14,907 nucleotides of DNA from Xanthobacteraceae bacterium (GTDB lineage: Bacteria > Pseudomonadota > Alphaproteobacteria > Rhizobiales > Xanthobacteraceae): the NCBI GenBank assembly GCA_030037185.1, contig JASHRR010001078.1, forward strand, positions 1 to 14,907. The letters run 5' to 3'. The notes below the pieces were generated by a model, which saw only the letters and a list, made by a program, of their open reading frames with translations, was not told where the DNA came from and searched no databases. The first letter of the stretch is position 1. Each line of letters opens with the position of its first letter. The position numbers and the translations under genes are program-made. This document shows, piece by piece, positions 7,542 through 14,227 of this stretch.

Positions 7542-7910
7542 CTAATCGTCCAACAGGGGGCCGATAGCCATGATCAGGTCGCAGCGGAACTCGTCAGCCG
7601 CTCTGCCGTTTTGATCTTCTACCCGATGGTAACAAGCACTATTCCCAAATGGTCTGTTTTCGAACTTTCCGTTGCGGTCCGTAACCACCTCAGCCCGAAT
7701 CTTGTTACCGAGAAAATTATACAGCGTCTTTGCCTTGGCCGCATTGCAGGAAAAGATGATCACCGGGCCATCGTCCACCACCGAATTGGTGGCAACGGCT
7801 TCGGTAATGCAATCGGTCAGTCCCGCCACCGTCAACGTTCGCACATTTATTTGGCCATAACAACAAGTGGCAACCAGCACAAGGCAAGAGACCACGGCCA
7901 ATCTACCCAT
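7542..7910 (-). CDS. Small exported protein of unknown function
   Basis: The product is 122 residues when started at the ATG whose first base is 7910. A GTG twelve bases upstream is possible, but the GGAGG at 7916-7920 (minus strand) sits five bases before this ATG and decides the choice. Residues 1-20 are a signal peptide (MGRL, then a hydrophobic VVSCLVLVATCC core ending YGQ). The mature part keeps four cysteines, at residues 34, 55, 93 and 109, enough for two disulfides in the periplasm. I recognise no family. It is the last of three same-strand genes, 41 bases after the ferredoxin-flavoprotein gene, so it probably belongs to that operon. Confidence 0.65.
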   Translation of the reverse strand: MGRLAVVSCLVLVATCCYGQINVRTLTVAGLTDCITEAVATNSVVDDGPVIIFSCNAAKAKTLYNFLGNKIRAEVVTDRNGKFENRPFGNSACYHRVEDQNGRAADEFRCDLIMAIGPLLDD

Positions 7911-7915
7911 CTGTG

Positions 7916-7920
7916 CCTCC
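7916..7920 (-). promoter_or_regulatory. Shine-Dalgarno that decides the start of the small exported protein
   Basis: On the minus strand GGAGG is five bases from the ATG at 7910. The upstream GTG at 7922 would place this motif inside the coding sequence. Confidence 0.6.
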
Positions 7921-7951
7921 ACTCCCGGTGTCTGCCCGGGCGGCGCGCGAT

Positions 7952-9256
7952 CTACGCCGTGCCGTATTTGGTTTCCACCTCGATGCCAACGTCGCGGAGA
8001 AAGTCGGTTGGCAGAACCCCACCAGCGCAGACGATGACCACATCGTTTCTCAGTCGCACTCGCCGTCCGTTCTGCTCGATGTCGACGTCGTGGCGACCGA
8101 TCCTCTTGACATTGGATTGGAGCAAAACGTTGAGGCAGCCGGAGCTGCGCGCGGCTTCCACCTCCTCGCGATTCTTCACCTTGGCGCGCGAAAACGCTTC
8201 GCTCCGATGGGACAGAGTGACAGTGGTGCCAGACTGCGCGGCGAGGCTGAGCGCTGCCTCAAGGGCACTGTCGCCGCCACCGACCACCAGCACATGGTGC
8301 CGCCGGTATTGTTCGGGGTCAACCAGGCGATACACCACTTTGGCTTGCTGTTCGCCTTCCACGTTGAGCTTGCGCGGCGTTCCGCGCCGACCGATGGCGA
8401 GCAACACGCAGGCGGTCAAGTAGGAGCCGCGCCTCGTGTGCACCTCGAATGCGGCACCGCGTCGGACAATAGTTTTAACCTCCTCGCCGTATTTGATCTT
8501 CAGATCGCTCCGTCGAAGGATATCGTTCCAAGCCTTGAGCAGCTTTTCCTTGCTCACCGTTCTGAATTTGAGCTTGCCGCCGAGCGGCAGAGTTGCCGGT
8601 GCGGTCATGACGACCTTGCCGCGCGGATAGTGGGCGACGGTGCCGCCAAAATCCTCCTGCTCGAGGGTCAAATAACGAAGCTGGTTCTTCTCGGCGGCAA
8701 GACTGGCCGAAAAGCCCGCCGGACCGGCGCCGACGATGATCACGTCGTAACCTTGAGGCGGCCTGGTGCGGTGCTGTTTTCGCATCGATTCGATGGCTTG
8801 GCTGCCCTGCTCGATCGCATTGCGAACGAGACCCATGCCGCCCAACTCTCCGGCAATGAAGATCCCCGGAACGTTTGTTTGGAAATCCGAGCTGATATGC
8901 GGGATGTCGACGCCCCGCTGCTCGGTGCCGAAAACAAGCGTGATCGCGTCGTAAGGGCAAGCCGTGCGGCAAGCGCCGTGGCCGATGCAATGGGTTGGTT
9001 CAACGAGCTCGGCTTTCCCGTTGATCATGCCGATAATATCCCCCTCGGGACAGGCGCCGACACAGGCGCCACAGCCCAGACATTTCGCCGGGTCGATTTT
9101 CGGATGAATTGAGGCCGGCTCGGTGAGCCCGGCCTCGGCCGCCGCCGCCTTGGTCGCCCGGCTTCGTGCCTCCCCGCGGATGCGCGACACCACATAACCG
9201 GTCCAGATCAGCGCCATTGCCACCGCGTACACGGCAATTAGCGGAGTAAAGCCCAT
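7952..9256 (-). CDS. Membrane-anchored ferredoxin/FAD/NAD(P) oxidoreductase, permuted thioredoxin-reductase fold
   Basis: The protein has 434 residues. Residues 5-23 are one membrane helix followed by a basic stretch (R25, R27, R31, R33, K36), which predicts a cytosolic body. A two-cluster ferredoxin domain follows: C59, C62, C65, C69 is canonical, but the second set is C90, H93, C96, C100, with His in place of the second Cys. Residues 117-157 (NVPGIFIAGELGG...RNAIEQG) match the segment that normally ends a thioredoxin-reductase-like FAD domain, yet here they precede the FAD motif GAGPAG (176-181). The NAD(P) motif GGGDSALEA is at 326-334. The protein ends after AGGVLPTDFLRDVG, where the family's last segment would follow. 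No CxxC redox pair occurs between the domains, so it is not a disulfide reductase. It likely moves electrons between NAD(P)H, FAD and Fe-S, and its neighbours suggest heme proteins as partners. Confidence 0.87.
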   Translation of the reverse strand: MGFTPLIAVYAVAMALIWTGYVVSRIRGEARSRATKAAAAEAGLTEPASIHPKIDPAKCLGCGACVGACPEGDIIGMINGKAELVEPTHCIGHGACRTACPYDAITLVFGTEQRGVDIPHISSDFQTNVPGIFIAGELGGMGLVRNAIEQGSQAIESMRKQHRTRPPQGYDVIIVGAGPAGFSASLAAEKNQLRYLTLEQEDFGGTVAHYPRGKVVMTAPATLPLGGKLKFRTVSKEKLLKAWNDILRRSDLKIKYGEEVKTIVRRGAAFEVHTRRGSYLTACVLLAIGRRGTPRKLNVEGEQQAKVVYRLVDPEQYRRHHVLVVGGGDSALEAALSLAAQSGTTVTLSHRSEAFSRAKVKNREEVEAARSSGCLNVLLQSNVKRIGRHDVDIEQNGRRVRLRNDVVIVCAGGVLPTDFLRDVGIEVETKYGTA

Positions 9257-9311
9257 CGGATTAGAGGTTTCCCTTGAGTTTCGATTGTGATTTCACCGGA
9301 TTCGATCACGG

Positions 9312-10811
9312 TTACTTGAACAGCCGCGCAATCTCCCCGTGTCCCGACGCGACCGCAACGTCAGCGGCCGTTTCGCGCTTCTTATTTCTGAGCGTTTGGT
9401 TGGCGCCGGCCAGCAAGAGTGCCTTGACGACGTCGAGCCGTCCCTCTTGAGCGGCGATCATCAGTGCGTTGTATCCGACGTTGTTGCGCACGTCGGTTCG
9501 TGCGTGCCGTTTCAGCAGCAGAGCAACGATGTCGCTAGTGCCGGATTTCGCGGCGAGTATCAGGGGCGTATTTCCTGCCATCGTGTGCGCGTCGACATCC
9601 GCGCGATCGCCGATCAGCAGTCGGGCCGCCTCGGCGTTGCCGTTTTCAAGCGCTCGCAGCAGCGGCGTTCGCCCCTCTGTGTCGGCGATGTGCTGGTCGG
9701 CGTTATGTTTCAGCAGCGCTAATATGGCGCCGCTGTTTCCGTGGTCGGCCGCAAACCACATGGCCGTCCGACGTCCTTCGTCCACCGCGTCAACTTGCGC
9801 GCCGGTGGCGATCAGCGATTCCACCAGACGGGTTGGACAGGCCGCCGCCGCAACCATCAGCGGCGTGGTGCCGTGATCAAGGACCACCCCGACCTCGGCG
9901 CCGCGGTTGATCAGAAGGGTCACGACCTGTTGATGACAGCCGCGCGTTGCCAGTGTTAACGCGGTGTCGCCGCTGCGGGCCCGGAAAGCTAAGCCTGCTC
10001 CTGTGCGAAGCAAGCCTCCGACGATGTCGGCATGGCCGCCGGCCGCGGCAACCATGAGCGGCCGTTCGCCGGCGCGGTTTTCTGCATTGATGTCCGCACG
10101 CGCCGCCAAAAGCGCATTCACCACGTCAGTCTTGCCCGCCGACGCTGCGCGCAGCAGCGCGGTGTTGCCGTCATCGTCGCGGGTCGAGACGTCTGCGCCG
10201 GCCGCGAGCAGGCTCTCTACGGCGGCGATCTGACCGCGCCAGGCAGCGTCCAGCAGCTCCGTTTGACGTTCCGCCGCCGTCGCTCGCAGCACCGGCATTT
10301 CGGTCTGTGCTGGCCGGCGCGTCGCCTCGCGCGCGGCGGCCGCGTTCGGTTCGACGGTGCGGCGCGCAGAGATTTCCGCAAGACGCCTGGAGGCGCCGTC
10401 GTATCCCTGCGAGGCCGCCTTTCGCAGCCAGATTTTGGCAGAGCCAACATCTGGCGCCGCTCCGCGCCCCGCCAGATACATCATGGCGAGGTTGAATTGC
10501 GCGTTGGCATGGTTTTGTTCAGCCGCAGCCTTCATCCATCGGAAAGCCAAGAGGTCGTCCTGAGGCAGGCCGCGCCCAAGACGATAGAGCGAGGCCAGCC
10601 GGTATTGTGCTTCCGGGTTTCCAGACTCGGCGAACTTGCGAAGGACGGTCGCCGCGCGGCCGAACTCTCCGGTACGGGCGGCCTGATCAATTGCATTCGT
10701 GACGGCGGTTTCGTTACCGGTAACCTGCGCCAACGACGCGGCGGTGCCGGCAATTGCGACGGCGAGCGCTGGTAACAGCCGGTGCGCGGATTTGAATCTG
10801 GGTGAGGCCAT
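9312..10811 (-). CDS. Exported Sel1-repeat plus ankyrin-repeat protein
   Basis: This 499-residue protein is probably periplasmic. I start it at the ATG whose first base is 10811, because the next residues form a signal peptide (RFKSAHRLLPALAVAIAGTA, cleavage near SLA-Q at 28). A longer frame to 10931 only adds 40 residues unlike any leader. Two Sel1/TPR-type repeats lie at about 64-137 (GNPEAQYRLASLYRLGRG; HANAQFNLAMMYLAGRG). After an Ala/Arg/Glu linker (150-180), about ten ankyrin repeats run from 183 to the end, with motifs such as DGNTALLRAA, AGNTPLILAA and GYNALMIAA. Both repeat types bind proteins and no enzyme domain is visible. It is first of three minus-strand genes, 55 bases before the ferredoxin-flavoprotein gene, so it may serve as an assembly or docking factor for that system. 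Confidence 0.85.
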   Translation of the reverse strand: MASPRFKSAHRLLPALAVAIAGTAASLAQVTGNETAVTNAIDQAARTGEFGRAATVLRKFAESGNPEAQYRLASLYRLGRGLPQDDLLAFRWMKAAAEQNHANAQFNLAMMYLAGRGAAPDVGSAKIWLRKAASQGYDGASRRLAEISARRTVEPNAAAAREATRRPAQTEMPVLRATAAERQTELLDAAWRGQIAAVESLLAAGADVSTRDDDGNTALLRAASAGKTDVVNALLAARADINAENRAGERPLMVAAAGGHADIVGGLLRTGAGLAFRARSGDTALTLATRGCHQQVVTLLINRGAEVGVVLDHGTTPLMVAAAACPTRLVESLIATGAQVDAVDEGRRTAMWFAADHGNSGAILALLKHNADQHIADTEGRTPLLRALENGNAEAARLLIGDRADVDAHTMAGNTPLILAAKSGTSDIVALLLKRHARTDVRNNVGYNALMIAAQEGRLDVVKALLLAGANQTLRNKKRETAADVAVASGHGEIARLFK

Positions 10812-11072
10812 GCGGTGGTGTCGAGCCGAGATCTCCACGATAATGAAGCGCCAAGCAGGGGCGGGGTGAGGGGGACGCACCGGATGAGCAGACCGCCAAC
10901 CCCCCACGACTCCTCGCATCCGATTCGTCACGGCGGGCTTCCTCGCATTCGATTGCGGCAGAATATTAGAGGGCGGAGCATTTGTGCATTAGCGGAGCAT
11001 TTGTGCATGAGTTGAGGACCCAGCTGGGAGCGCGTCATAAAACGGTCAGTCTTTGTTCAAGCTGTCGCCCCG
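10812..11072. promoter_or_regulatory. Divergent regulatory region of the two redox gene groups
   Basis: About 260 bases separate the minus-strand ankyrin-flavoprotein group from the plus-strand cytochrome group, so promoters for both should be here. The part near 10930-11040 is relatively AT-rich and contains a 17-base direct repeat (10973-11008). No -35/-10 pair was identified with confidence. Confidence 0.5.
10973..11008. repeat. Tandem 17-bp direct repeat in the divergent region
   Basis: GCGGAGCATTTGTGCAT occurs at 10973-10989 and again, identical, at 10992-11008, separated by two bases, giving a 19-bp period. Within each copy GCA...TGC gives partial dyad symmetry (GCATTTGTGC). Spacing near two helical turns suits a dimeric regulator bound twice on about the same face, but a recent local duplication is equally possible. 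Confidence 0.7.
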
Positions 11073-12134
11073 GTGAGAAGATCGGATCACCGCAATTCGA
11101 CGCTAGACACGCCCGCTCCCAAAAACGGCGCCTGGTCTCGCGCCAGAGACGACGATGACCGTTTCGTAATGTCACAGCTGCTCCTCCAAGACGCGAACAT
11201 TCGTCGGCGGCTCGATGCTAATGGAGATCGAGCGGTCCTTCGGTGGCGCGCCCGGACGCCGGCAACGCCAGATTCTGCCCGTACTGGGCGTCGCTCGGCG
11301 AATATCTTATCAAAAGTTTTTACCGTCGCGATCATCCTCGTGCTTTGGGTCGGCTGGCTCAACCGCGACGACAATGGCCTGACGCCGGACGGCGGCGTCG
11401 GTTATTGGCTCGGGATTGCGGGAAGCAGCCTTATGCTGGTTCTGCTGCTCTATCCTTTGCGCAAACGCGTGCGGGCGTTGCGGGTAATCGGGACAATCGC
11501 CTTCTGGTTTCGCACCCATATGGTGCTTGGCGTGCTCGGACCGGTGTTGGTTCTATGGCACGCAAACTTCCACCTGGGCTCGATCAACAGCAGCGTCGCC
11601 CTCGTGACGATGCTCGTCGTCGCGGCAAGCGGCATTGTCGGACGGTATCTTCACAGCAAGATCCACCTTGATCTGCACGGGCGCAAAGCCAAGGCGCGGG
11701 AGGTCTTCGCCAATGCTGACGACGAACTGAGCGGCCTTATCGGCGCGGATCCGCGCGCTGCCGGCCGCGTGATCGCAGGATTGAATGCCTTTGCGCGGCT
11801 TGGTACGGCCAACCCCAGGGGCCTGCTCGCCGGCTTGGGTTTGGTGCTGGTGATCGGCTGGCAAGGCGTTGTTGTTCGTAAGCGGTTGGTAGCCTTGGCC
11901 CGGCACGCAATCGCGGTCGACGGAAAGCGGCATGGACGGTCGAAAAAGATTCAGAGCCAGCGGCTTGCCAGGGTCACGGACTTTGTCACCCAACATATTG
12001 GCGCTGCCAAAAAGGCTGCGACCTTTGCATTTTACGAGCGTCTTTTCAGGCTTTGGCACGTTCTTCACGTGCCGCTGTTCATCCTGCTCGTTATCGTGGC
12101 ACTCATTCACGTCTTCGCGGCGCATTTCTTTTGA
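11073..12134 (+). CDS. Membrane protein, probable di-heme b-type cytochrome
   Basis: The protein has 353 residues from the GTG at 11073. An ATG at 11169 (residue 33) is an equally likely start, since the first 32 residues are polar and neither start has a good ribosome site. Hydrophobic segments lie at about 80-96, 111-128, 146-162, 174-192, 251-268 and 328-349. Two of them carry histidine pairs exactly 14 residues apart: H149/H163 and H332/H346. This spacing is the hallmark of bis-histidine heme b ligation between two helices in cytochrome b and ferric-reductase-like proteins, so two stacked hemes are predicted. H167, H194, H329 and H351 lie nearby. No flavin or NAD domain is fused. The stop codon is 11 bases before the start of the 18-heme cytochrome gene, so the two are surely one transcript. 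It probably carries electrons across the inner membrane to that protein. Confidence 0.75.
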   Translation: MRRSDHRNSTLDTPAPKNGAWSRARDDDDRFVMSQLLLQDANIRRRLDANGDRAVLRWRARTPATPDSARTGRRSANILSKVFTVAIILVLWVGWLNRDDNGLTPDGGVGYWLGIAGSSLMLVLLLYPLRKRVRALRVIGTIAFWFRTHMVLGVLGPVLVLWHANFHLGSINSSVALVTMLVVAASGIVGRYLHSKIHLDLHGRKAKAREVFANADDELSGLIGADPRAAGRVIAGLNAFARLGTANPRGLLAGLGLVLVIGWQGVVVRKRLVALARHAIAVDGKRHGRSKKIQSQRLARVTDFVTQHIGAAKKAATFAFYERLFRLWHVLHVPLFILLVIVALIHVFAAHFF

Positions 12135-12145
12135 GTGGGGGCTCA

Positions 12146-13519
12146 TTGTTGAGCCGGCAACTCACACACGCCTTTGTGCTGCACATCTGCGTCATCATCG
12201 CAAGCGCCGCGATGTCAGGCGCACGTTCGCAGAATTTGTTCGAACAGCTTGTCACTCCTGGCCCGGTGATCGCCGGACATGCCAAGCTTGAACAAGACTG
12301 CAGCAACTGTCACAAGCCGTTCTCGCGAGGGTCGCAAACCCAACTTTGCCTGGCTTGCCATAAAGAAACAGCGCGCGATCGGCAGTTGGTGAGGGGGATT
12401 CACGGGCGCCAAACGGCTGCAGCGAAACAGGAATGCACCCATTGTCACACCGATCACATGGGGCGACATGCTGACATCGTCCTGCTTGACCGCGAGACAT
12501 TCAATCACACCTCGACGAATTTTGAACTTCGGGACGCCCATAAGGCGGTGCAATGCGACGGCTGCCACGCACAGAATGTAAAGTTTCGCGACGCGCCGGG
12601 ACGCTGCTTCGATTGTCACAAAGCAGACGATCCGCACAAGGGGCGTCTGGGGGAAGGGTGCGACAATTGTCATGACGAAGCCACATGGGCTCGCACCAAG
12701 GCGTTCGACCATGACAAGACCAAGTTTCCGCTGCAAGCCGCGCACCGCAATGTGGCGTGCTTGTCGTGCCATGTTGGCGAACGCTACACCGGAATCGGCA
12801 CGGCGTGCGTCGATTGCCACAGGATTCAGGATGTTCATGGCGGACGCTACGGCGCCAAGTGCGAAACCTGCCACGACCAGAACAAGTGGATGACGATCCG
12901 CTTTAATCATGACAAGGACACAAAATTTCCACTCAGGGCCGCACATGCGAAGGTCAAGTGCGATGCCTGCCACACGGGCGATCTGTATCGCGACAAGCTG
13001 TTGACGACATGTGTGTCTTGTCATCGCAAGGATGACCGGCACGAGGGCCAGCTTGGTGTTCGGTGTGAGAGTTGCCATGGCGAGGACAACTGGCGCCGCG
13101 TGGTGTCGTTCGACCACGATGTCACGCGATTTCCGCTGATCGGACGTCACACCGTGGTGACGTGCGAGGAATGCCACCGCTCATTGCGGTTCAAAGACGC
13201 GGCGTTGGCGTGCGCCTCCTGTCACCGCGACCAGCATCATGAGGGACGTTTGGGGGCCAATTGCGCACTCTGCCACAACCCGAATGGTTGGGCGCGCTGG
13301 CTCTTCGATCACGATAAGCAGACCCGCTACCCGTTGACCGGGGCCCACCGCGGCCTCGATTGCCAAGCCTGCCACACCACCAAGAACGTCACCAAGATTA
13401 CGCTGTCGACGAGCTGCTATGCGTGCCACCAGAAGGATGACGTGCATCGGGGCGCGCTCGGACAGACCTGCGAACGCTGCCATGTGACGACTTCGTTCAA
13501 ACAGGTGAGCAAGCGGTAA
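12146..13519 (+). CDS. Periplasmic 18-heme cytochrome c (cytochrome c3-like triheme modules)
   Basis: The product has 457 residues from a TTG at 12146; a second TTG at 12149 is equivalent. The frame is open back to 12053, but that extension overlaps the upstream membrane gene, while GGGGG at 12137-12141 and a following signal peptide (AFVLHICVIIASAA, cleavage near RSQ) favour the TTG. Eighteen CxxCH motifs start at residues 52, 68, 97, 137, 154, 172, 205, 221, 239, 272, 289, 307, 340, 356, 373, 406, 424 and 442. After an N-terminal group of three there are five tandem modules of about 67 residues, each opening with a variant of FDHDKTKFPL...AH and holding three hemes. Extra conserved histidines (FDHD, DDxH, AH) can supply distal ligands. 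It probably acts as a multi-heme electron wire or reservoir, fed by the adjacent cytochrome b. Confidence 0.93.
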   Translation: MLSRQLTHAFVLHICVIIASAAMSGARSQNLFEQLVTPGPVIAGHAKLEQDCSNCHKPFSRGSQTQLCLACHKETARDRQLVRGIHGRQTAAAKQECTHCHTDHMGRHADIVLLDRETFNHTSTNFELRDAHKAVQCDGCHAQNVKFRDAPGRCFDCHKADDPHKGRLGEGCDNCHDEATWARTKAFDHDKTKFPLQAAHRNVACLSCHVGERYTGIGTACVDCHRIQDVHGGRYGAKCETCHDQNKWMTIRFNHDKDTKFPLRAAHAKVKCDACHTGDLYRDKLLTTCVSCHRKDDRHEGQLGVRCESCHGEDNWRRVVSFDHDVTRFPLIGRHTVVTCEECHRSLRFKDAALACASCHRDQHHEGRLGANCALCHNPNGWARWLFDHDKQTRYPLTGAHRGLDCQACHTTKNVTKITLSTSCYACHQKDDVHRGALGQTCERCHVTTSFKQVSKR

Positions 13520-13846
13520 GCGGGCACATGCGCCCCATGCGCGGAATAATACTTCCGGGGCCCTCAAGGTGCCAAGTATTCAGTTCATGTGGCGCATCGT
13601 TTTTCGTTCCGGCTTGAACACCGAGCAGCCGAACATGGCGAGGTCGTTTTTCCGCCGGCATATTGCTGAATCCGATGCACCGTTTCTGCCTTTTCGCGGT
13701 TTTGCAAACGGCTGTTCGTTATCAATGCTGTTGCAGCCAAGGCCGCAAGGCGGCGCCGTCGAGTATTTTCTTTGTCGCCGCCAATTCGCGACAGGCGCTG
13801 CGCATTGTCTGCGTTCTGCTGAAGATCGCCGTGAAATGGTCTGATC

Positions 13847-13870
13847 AGATTCGTGATGTGGTCCGAATCT
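13847..13870. repeat. 7-bp inverted repeat
   Basis: AGATTCG (13847-13853) and CGAATCT (13864-13870) are perfect arms around a 10-base spacer; past one mismatch, two more base pairs extend the stem. It could be an operator or the first stem of a structured RNA. Confidence 0.45.
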
Positions 13871-13885
13871 CATGCCATTAAACCT

Positions 13886-13906
13886 GGGCACGATAGCTTC
13901 GTGCCC
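13886..13906. terminator. 8-bp GC-rich hairpin, possible terminator or RNA stem
   Basis: GGGCACGA (13886-13893) and TCGTGCCC (13899-13906) are perfect arms with a 5-base loop TAGCT. It stands 366 bases after the 18-heme cytochrome stop, far for a terminator, and no T-run follows. This makes a structural RNA or processing role equally likely. Confidence 0.4.
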
Positions 13907-13922
13907 TGAGGGCGGTGGCGCA

Positions 13923-13936
13923 GCCTTCCAGAAGGC
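13923..13936. repeat. Short hairpin GCCTT/AAGGC
   Basis: GCCTT (13923-13927) and AAGGC (13932-13936) close a CCAG loop. Alone it is unremarkable; it is listed because it is the third stem in a 90-base run of hairpins. Confidence 0.3.
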
Positions 13937-14227
13937 AGGGGATGGTCATGGTTTGTGCAGGTTCAATTCGCCAGAATGGCAACAGCCGGAAATTGTTCGG
14001 GCCGCCGCCTGCTAACTAGGCAAGGCGCGCGCGCTCCGAACCGACCGCTCAAACGTGTCATGAGCGCGTACCGGTAAAATCTGAAATCACAAAAAGGCGG
14101 ACGCCGGTCGACGACGCTGCGTGCGTGTTGTCGTTGCCGCCGCGGAGCCAGAGGGCCTCGACGCAACGTCACTGTCGTTCTCCTCAGTGCTCGAGCCCCC
14201 AGCGGAGTTTGCAAGGTAGCGCGGCGA

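Larger units (their letters stand above)
13520..14227. other. Long intergenic region with several hairpins, no convincing gene
   Basis: These 708 bases separate two multiheme cytochrome genes. Short open frames occur on both strands (for example 13569-13844 and 13663-13881 on the plus strand) but none has a recognisable family, a clear ribosome site or a signal peptide. The first part (13590-13880) is less GC-rich than the surroundings. Three hairpin candidates stand close together at 13847-13870, 13886-13906 and 13923-13936. The region may hold terminators, a small RNA, or decayed sequence. Confidence 0.5.

Noticed and set aside
7433..7560. Short frames in the convergent gap (for example from the ATG at 7469, product containing PPDFWHSVPRAA)
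   Set aside because: Too short, no ribosome site, runs into the opposing gene; could be a remnant but nothing supports a specific origin.
7611..9112. Plus-strand frames (7611-8423 and 7913-9112) opposite the small exported protein and the ferredoxin-flavoprotein
   Set aside because: The minus strand carries Fe-S cysteines, FAD and NAD(P) motifs and a signal peptide; the plus-strand products show no coherent features.
10812..10931. Upstream 40-residue extension of the Sel1-ankyrin protein
   Set aside because: It is Pro/Arg-rich, would bury the signal peptide and reaches into the divergent control region, so the ATG at 10811 was preferred.
12215..13177. A 320-residue minus-strand frame opposite the 18-heme cytochrome
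   Set aside because: It arises from the reverse complement of repeated heme codons; the plus strand has 18 CxxCH motifs.
13569..13881. Short plus-strand frames (91 and 72 residues) in the gap after the 18-heme cytochrome
   Set aside because: No family, signal peptide or good ribosome site; overlapping frames on both strands look equally random.
13957..13975. tRNA-like T-loop string GGTTCAATTC
   Set aside because: The flanking five bases do not pair and no acceptor, D or anticodon arms could be built.
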